DNA from: Ruminococcaceae bacterium UBA6392
GTDB taxonomy: Bacteria; Bacillota; Clostridia; Oscillospirales; Acutalibacteraceae
Assembly (NCBI GenBank): GCA_002438685.1
Contig: DJQG01000012.1
Location: 1 to 10,397, forward strand
DNA length: 10,397 nt
Reading direction: 5' to 3'
Position 1 is the first letter of the stretch. Every line of letters starts with the position of its first letter. Both the position numbers and the translations under genes were made by a program. Positions 6,668 through 10,397 of this stretch are shown here, piece after piece. The notes beneath the pieces were generated by a model. It saw only the letters and a list, made by a program, of their open reading frames with translations, was not told the origin of the DNA and ran no database searches.

Positions 6668-7352
6668 ACTCAGTTACCGTGTTGTCCCACGCATTTATGA
6701 AAATGCCGAGACCCTGAACGGTATAGGCATGCTTGATGCTCTCAAGATAGACATCGAGCCCGCAGGTGACTATATCCGCGCCCGCAGTTGCGCAGTCGAC
6801 AAACTGCTTGGGCGTTCTTATCGCGGCGCAGATTATCTGCGTCTTGCCATAGAATCCATAGTTCTTGTATATCTTCACGATGTCGGCGATATACTGCCTG
6901 CAATCCTCGCCGTTTGCCTCTTTCCAGCCGATAAACGGAGAGACGAACAGAGATCCGTTCTTCGCCGCCCATATGGACTGCGCGGCGGAGAAAACAAGGG
7001 TGAGATTTGTTCTTATGCCTTTCTTTTCGAGCCTGCGCGCGGCAGTCACCCCCGCCTCGGTGCAGGGGATTTTTATAACGAAGTTCGGCGACATTGCGGC
7101 TATCTTTTCCGCCTCTTTTATCATTTCGTCGGCGTCGTCGAGATGCGGGTTTATCTCAACCGAGATCGGGAACTTTTCGTAGCCCTCTATCCCCTCGTCC
7201 TTGACCCACTGCGCGAGTTCGGCGATAACGGTCAGAAACGGCTTGCCGCTGTTCATGATGTGCTTCGGGTTCGTTGTCACGCCGTCGATGCCGAAGGTGT
7301 TATATGCAAATTTTATTTCGTCTATTTTTGCGCTGTCGAGAAAGTATTTCAT
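6666..7352 (-). CDS. Fructose-6-phosphate aldolase/transaldolase-family enzyme, candidate 6-deoxy-6-sulfofructose transaldolase
   Basis: The 228-residue protein has the short TalC/FSA length and architecture. The core catalytic set is present: D6 in FLDSA, TTNP at 26-29, and the Schiff-base lysine K94 in FVIKIPCT. The expected reaction in this context is transfer of the dihydroxyacetone unit of sulfofructose to glyceraldehyde-3-phosphate, giving fructose-6-phosphate and sulfolactaldehyde. The anion pocket is unusual. The FSA motif I recall as APYVNR (R134) reads SPFIGW here (W143), followed by K144. The AASFK motif (S166) reads CAAIR (A177). The ATG at 7352 has AAGGAG eight or nine bases upstream, and the symporter stop is 15 bases away. 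Absence of kinase and class I sulfo-aldolase genes nearby supports the sulfo-TAL assignment. The family call is firm; the substrate is inferred from the neighbours. Confidence 0.88.
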   Translation of the reverse strand: MKYFLDSAKIDEIKFAYNTFGIDGVTTNPKHIMNSGKPFLTVIAELAQWVKDEGIEGYEKFPISVEINPHLDDADEMIKEAEKIAAMSPNFVIKIPCTEAGVTAARRLEKKGIRTNLTLVFSAAQSIWAAKNGSLFVSPFIGWKEANGEDCRQYIADIVKIYKNYGFYGKTQIICAAIRTPKQFVDCATAGADIVTCGLDVYLESIKHAYTVQGLGIFINAWDNTVTE

Positions 7353-7367
7353 TTTATATTGCTCCTT

Positions 7368-8765
7368 TTATTCTTCTGTTTTTGCCGATTGTTTGTTTTC
7401 GTTCATCTGCTGAAGCTTTTTCTTTGTCAGCGGATAGAACACGCCGAGTGAAAGAGCCATGAACAGGCACATGAGCGCGGGGAAAGCCGTTGAAACGCTG
7501 TAGAGCTTGCTGACCGCTTCGGTCGTTATATTCTTCGCATCGTAGCCGATAAGGCTGAGAACACCTGTTCCGAGAACGCCCGCTATGGTCTGGCCGAGTT
7601 TTCTTGTGAACGAGAAGAAGGCATAAGACGTACCCTCATCGCGCTGGCCGGAAAGAGTCTCCTGATAGTCGATAACATCCGTCACGAGCGCCCAGACTTC
7701 AAGCACAAAGAATGTCATGCCGAGACCCGAGAGGAAGCAGAAGATGAAGAACACGACAACACTCTTCGTACCGATGAGCCACAGAACAAGGTTCGCGACG
7801 AAAGCGACCGCCATTCCGACTGCGCACGCCTCTTTTTTGCCGAAGCGGCGGACTATCTTCTGAAGCACGGGCAGCAGAAGCGCCATGGGCAGATAAGTGA
7901 AAACCGTAACGAGCGAATAGAGCTCGGGCTTCTTGAAATAGTTGAGGAACAGATAGTGATAGGTCGTCTGGGTATACTGCTGAGTGGCAATGAGCAGCAT
8001 CGACGCTATGCACAGGGCAATGAACGGTCTGTTCCTGAAAAGCGACCTTACAGTCTTGCTGACCTTGACTTTCTTCTCGGTCGGCTTTGATACAACGCGC
8101 TCGGTGGTCATCTTGTAGCATAGCTGATATACGCCTATGCTCAGTACACCGAGTACGGCGACGCCGATAAGCAGCTTGTTGCCGTCGAGAACTCTCTCGC
8201 CCGTTGCGGCAACGGTCGAATAGACAAACAGGGGCAGAAGTATCTGACCCGGCAGACCGCCGAAGCCCGCGCCTATCGAGCGGAACATCGACAGCGACGA
8301 GCGCTCAAGCTCATCGGTCGTTATGACTGAAGCCATTGAACCGTAAGGGATATTGACTATCGTATAAAGCATTCCGTAGCCGATATAAGTTATATAAGCA
8401 AAGGCGAGATACTGACCCTCGCTGAGTCCCGGGATCTTCACAAACATAAGCACGCCGAAAAGGGCAAGCGGAGTCGAGAACCAGCGCAGATACGGGCGGA
8501 ACTTTCCGTTCTTTCCGGGCTTGCGGGAATCAACTATCGCGCCCCACATCGGGTCGTTTATCGCGTCCCATATCCTCGCTATGAGGAAAAGCATCGTTAT
8601 CTTCTTTGGATCGATATACAGCACGTTCGTATAGAACAGCTGGAGGAACGAGCCGACGAGCGCAAAGGTCATAAGACCCGCCGCGTCGCCGAGGGCATAG
8701 CCGACTTTGTCCCTGAGTCCTATGCCGTAGGTTTTGTTCTGCAATGTTGTGGGTGTCGATGTCAT
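7368..8765 (-). CDS. GPH-family MFS sugar:cation symporter (YihO/MelB type), candidate sulfoquinovose importer
   Basis: The 465-residue protein is a 12-helix glycoside-pentoside-hexuronide symporter. The signature near the start is clear: GYALGDAAG (22-30), then RIWDAINDPMWG (64-75). D67 and D71 correspond to the cation-site aspartates of MelB, followed by the basic RKPGKNGKFRP loop (81-91). The length matches the usual 440-470 residues. Its place between a sulfoquinovosidase-like gene and a transaldolase gene points to uptake of sulfoquinovose or its glycerol glycoside; this is inference. In E. coli the related YihO is thought to do this, and the paralogue YihP may export the product. Only one GPH gene is visible here, and the TSUP protein may replace YihP. 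The ATG follows the upstream stop by two bases and has a very strong AAGGAGGT site. Confidence 0.9.
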   Translation of the reverse strand: MTSTPTTLQNKTYGIGLRDKVGYALGDAAGLMTFALVGSFLQLFYTNVLYIDPKKITMLFLIARIWDAINDPMWGAIVDSRKPGKNGKFRPYLRWFSTPLALFGVLMFVKIPGLSEGQYLAFAYITYIGYGMLYTIVNIPYGSMASVITTDELERSSLSMFRSIGAGFGGLPGQILLPLFVYSTVAATGERVLDGNKLLIGVAVLGVLSIGVYQLCYKMTTERVVSKPTEKKVKVSKTVRSLFRNRPFIALCIASMLLIATQQYTQTTYHYLFLNYFKKPELYSLVTVFTYLPMALLLPVLQKIVRRFGKKEACAVGMAVAFVANLVLWLIGTKSVVVFFIFCFLSGLGMTFFVLEVWALVTDVIDYQETLSGQRDEGTSYAFFSFTRKLGQTIAGVLGTGVLSLIGYDAKNITTEAVSKLYSVSTAFPALMCLFMALSLGVFYPLTKKKLQQMNENKQSAKTEE

Positions 8766-8767
8766 TG

Positions 8768-10397
8768 TTAAACCTCCTTGAGTTTTTCAAATATTCCGGA
8801 GTATTCGCTGTTTTTTCTGTAAAACACGGGTATAGTGCCTATAGGCGCGTCTATCGCGACGTTGCCTTTACCGTACTCTCTGCCGTCCCAGACGCTTATC
8901 CACTCGTCGTCGGGGAAGTATACCTCCCTGCTCTTTGCGCCCTCTCTTATTATCGGGGCAACGAGCAGATCGCGGCCGAGCAGGTATTCCGTTCTCTCTT
9001 TTCTCTCGCGTTCGCCGTCATAGTGATAGAACAGCGGGCGCATCACGGGTATGCCGCGCTCGGCATTGAGCTTTGCCATATCCATAAGATACGACTTCAG
9101 CGCGCGGTGGATACGCGAGAATTTCGCGTGGTGGACAAGCACCTGTTCATTCGCGTCGAACTGCGCGTTGAGATCCGGGTTCGAGCCCTCATGCGAGCGC
9201 ATGAGCGGGCTGAAAGCGTTCATTTCCGCCCAGCGCATGAAGAGCTCTGGATTTCTGCGCATCTTTGCAAAGGTCGTATACCCGCCGATGTCGCTGTGAG
9301 TCAGCCCGAATCCGCACATCGAAAGCGAGAGCGACGCGGGAATGACCGAAGGCAGGCCGAAATCGACCGTCCAGTCCGTGTGCTGATCCCCCGCCCACAT
9401 AAGTGTGGAGTACTTCACGGTGTCCTTATATCCGGCGCGGGTGAAGAAGAAAATCTCGCCGAGTTTTCCTGTCTCTTCAAGAGCTTCGCGGTTGACTTTC
9501 GCCCAGCGTGCGGGCCATGAGTTATGCACTTTTTCGGCGTCTTCGCCGCTGAAAAGCACGCAGTCGGTCGGCAGATATTCGCCGAAATCCGCCATCCAGC
9601 CGTCAAGACCGAAGCCTATCATATTTTTCTTTATAACACTCTTTATCCACTCATACGCCTCGGGATTCGTCAGATCGACCATCGCGGCAGGAAAAGTCGT
9701 TATCTTGACGAGATAATCTTTTCCCTCGCTGTCCTTGACGCAATATCCCATCTTTGCGGCATAGGCATAGAGCGGCTTTTCTATGGCGAGGAACGGGTTT
9801 ATATATCCGAGGAAGCGCACGCCGCGCTCCTTGAGCTCCCAGATTTTTTTGTCGAGCTCCGGGTAGCGTTCGCTGTCCCATTCCCAGTTCCACTGTAGCT
9901 GTTTGCCGAATGCGGTGACGCGCCTGCCCTCCCAGTCCTGGCACCACACGCCTGCGACCGCCGTATCATACCCGGCGGCTTTTTCGAGCTTGTCATAGAC
10001 CGTCTGCGTGCCGCCCTGGATGCCGAGTATCGCGCCGTCATATGCCCATTCGGGCAGTTCGGGCTGCCTGCCGAGCAGCGAGCTGAGCTCTTCCGACAGC
10101 TCCTCGAAGCTCTGCGCCATGCCGATATAGACAGGGCAGATATCATTGACGCTTATCTCATGGAACTGCTTCTTTCTGAAATCAAACACGGCATAGTCCG
10201 TTGTGTCACAATGGACAAAATACTTTTCCGAAGACACAAAGGTCGGCTGGGCGTAATATGTCTCGTAGTTTGAATAGGGCTGTTTGCGGTCGACCGCCTT
10301 TATGTTCAGGGAAGATTTGATTATCTTTCGCGCTATCTGTCCTGCGTTGATATGCTCGGCAACCCAGACTCTCTGCTTTTTGCCGCGCAGATCGAAT
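8768..10397 (-). CDS. GH31 sulfoquinovosidase-like alpha-glycosidase (YihQ type), N-terminus outside the window
   Basis: The frame is open from the TAA at 8768-8770 to the window edge, giving 542 visible residues. E. coli YihQ has about 678, so roughly 135 are missing. The GTG at 10237 is not a start; it encodes the Val of the QPTFVS motif, and upstream residues (FDLRGK, YAQPTF) also match YihQ. Residues numbered from that Val align with YihQ without gaps at an offset of 188. The nucleophile is D217 (MADFGEY, YihQ D405) and the acid/base is D284 (WAGDQ, YihQ D472). The sulfoquinovosidase signature QQRWY (Q262, Q288, R301, W304, Y508) reads Q74, Q100, Q113, W116, Y320, so the sulfonate-binding Arg is Gln. 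The expected job is release of sulfoquinovose from its glycerol glycoside or deacylated sulfolipid. With no signal visible, cytoplasmic location follows only from YihQ and the adjacent importer. Confidence 0.88.
   Translation of the reverse strand, partial: FDLRGKKQRVWVAEHINAGQIARKIIKSSLNIKAVDRKQPYSNYETYYAQPTFVSSEKYFVHCDTTDYAVFDFRKKQFHEISVNDICPVYIGMAQSFEELSEELSSLLGRQPELPEWAYDGAILGIQGGTQTVYDKLEKAAGYDTAVAGVWCQDWEGRRVTAFGKQLQWNWEWDSERYPELDKKIWELKERGVRFLGYINPFLAIEKPLYAYAAKMGYCVKDSEGKDYLVKITTFPAAMVDLTNPEAYEWIKSVIKKNMIGFGLDGWMADFGEYLPTDCVLFSGEDAEKVHNSWPARWAKVNREALEETGKLGEIFFFTRAGYKDTVKYSTLMWAGDQHTDWTVDFGLPSVIPASLSLSMCGFGLTHSDIGGYTTFAKMRRNPELFMRWAEMNAFSPLMRSHEGSNPDLNAQFDANEQVLVHHAKFSRIHRALKSYLMDMAKLNAERGIPVMRPLFYHYDGERERKERTEYLLGRDLLVAPIIREGAKSREVYFPDDEWISVWDGREYGKGNVAIDAPIGTIPVFYRKNSEYSGIFEKLKEV
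8772..8779 (-). promoter_or_regulatory. Strong ribosome binding site for the symporter gene
   Basis: AAGGAGGT is six bases before the symporter ATG. It is embedded in the last codons of the GH31 gene (Lys-Glu-Val then TAA), so the two genes share sequence that is both coding and ribosome-binding. Confidence 0.8.

Noticed and set aside
6465..7451. Plus-strand open frame of 328 codons opposite the dehydrogenase, transaldolase and symporter end
   Set aside because: It spans several well-recognised minus-strand genes and has no recognisable domain, so it is a shadow.
8744..9520. Plus-strand open frame of 258 codons opposite the GH31 and symporter genes
   Set aside because: It is antisense to a well-conserved GH31 domain, resembles no family I know, and has low-complexity Arg-rich composition typical of a GC-rich shadow frame.
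10235..10237. GTG as the start codon of the GH31 gene
   Set aside because: The codon encodes the Val of a conserved QPTFVS motif, and the frame continues upstream with YihQ-like sequence to the window edge.
5798..10397. Sulfo-EMP pathway as in E. coli yih genes
   Set aside because: No sulfofructose kinase or YihT-like aldolase is visible; an FSA-like transaldolase occupies that step. Such genes could still lie beyond the window.
1..10397. CRISPR arrays, tRNA or rRNA genes, insertion sequences, phage genes
   Set aside because: No regularly spaced repeats, cloverleaf-like segments, transposase motifs or terminal inverted repeats were seen; genes occupy almost the entire window.

Overview
All nine supported genes lie on the minus strand, so the window is transcribed from its right end to its left end. 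Strong AGGAGG-type ribosome binding sites, sigma-A-like promoters, gene families typical of Firmicutes, moderately high GC by eye and frequent ATA isoleucine codons suggest a Clostridia-like Firmicute, possibly from the gut. No species can be named from the sequence.

Positions 10397 to 3038 hold seven tightly packed genes with gaps of 1 to 15 bases. They look like a sulfoquinovose (6-deoxy-6-sulfoglucose) catabolic operon of the sulfo-transaldolase (sulfo-TAL) type. In transcription order: a GH31 sulfoquinovosidase-like enzyme (cut by the window end), a GPH-family sugar symporter, a small FSA/transaldolase-type enzyme, a beta-hydroxyacid dehydrogenase resembling sulfolactaldehyde reductase YihU, a DUF4867 cupin-like protein, an L-fucose/arabinose isomerase-like protein, and a TauE/SafE (TSUP) anion exporter. 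The inferred logic is: import the sulfoquinovosyl glycoside, hydrolyse it, isomerise sulfoquinovose to sulfofructose, transfer the C3 unit to glyceraldehyde-3-phosphate to give fructose-6-phosphate plus sulfolactaldehyde, reduce that to dihydroxypropanesulfonate (DHPS), and export the DHPS. No sulfofructose kinase or class I sulfofructose-1-phosphate aldolase is visible, which favours the transaldolase route over the sulfo-EMP route.

Positions 3036 to 1729 hold a ROK-family regulator with its own near-consensus promoter (TTGATA-17-TATAAT), placed directly behind the exporter stop codon. The unit ends at a clear intrinsic terminator at 1729-1756.

Positions 1700 to 2 are a separate unit. A promoter (TTGAAC-17-TATAAT), with a 20-bp-phased direct repeat upstream, drives a fusion of an XRE helix-turn-helix to a complete ADP-ribosylglycohydrolase-family protein.

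The most notable observation is that the residues known to bind sulfonate or phosphate in the E. coli reference enzymes are substituted in three enzymes of this operon: YihQ R301 becomes Gln; YihU R123/N174/S178 become Lys/His/Val; FSA R134/S166 become Trp/Ala. The catalytic residues are all intact. Either this lineage binds sulfonate differently or the substrate is not exactly sulfoquinovose. The operon promoter and the first part of the GH31 gene lie outside the window.
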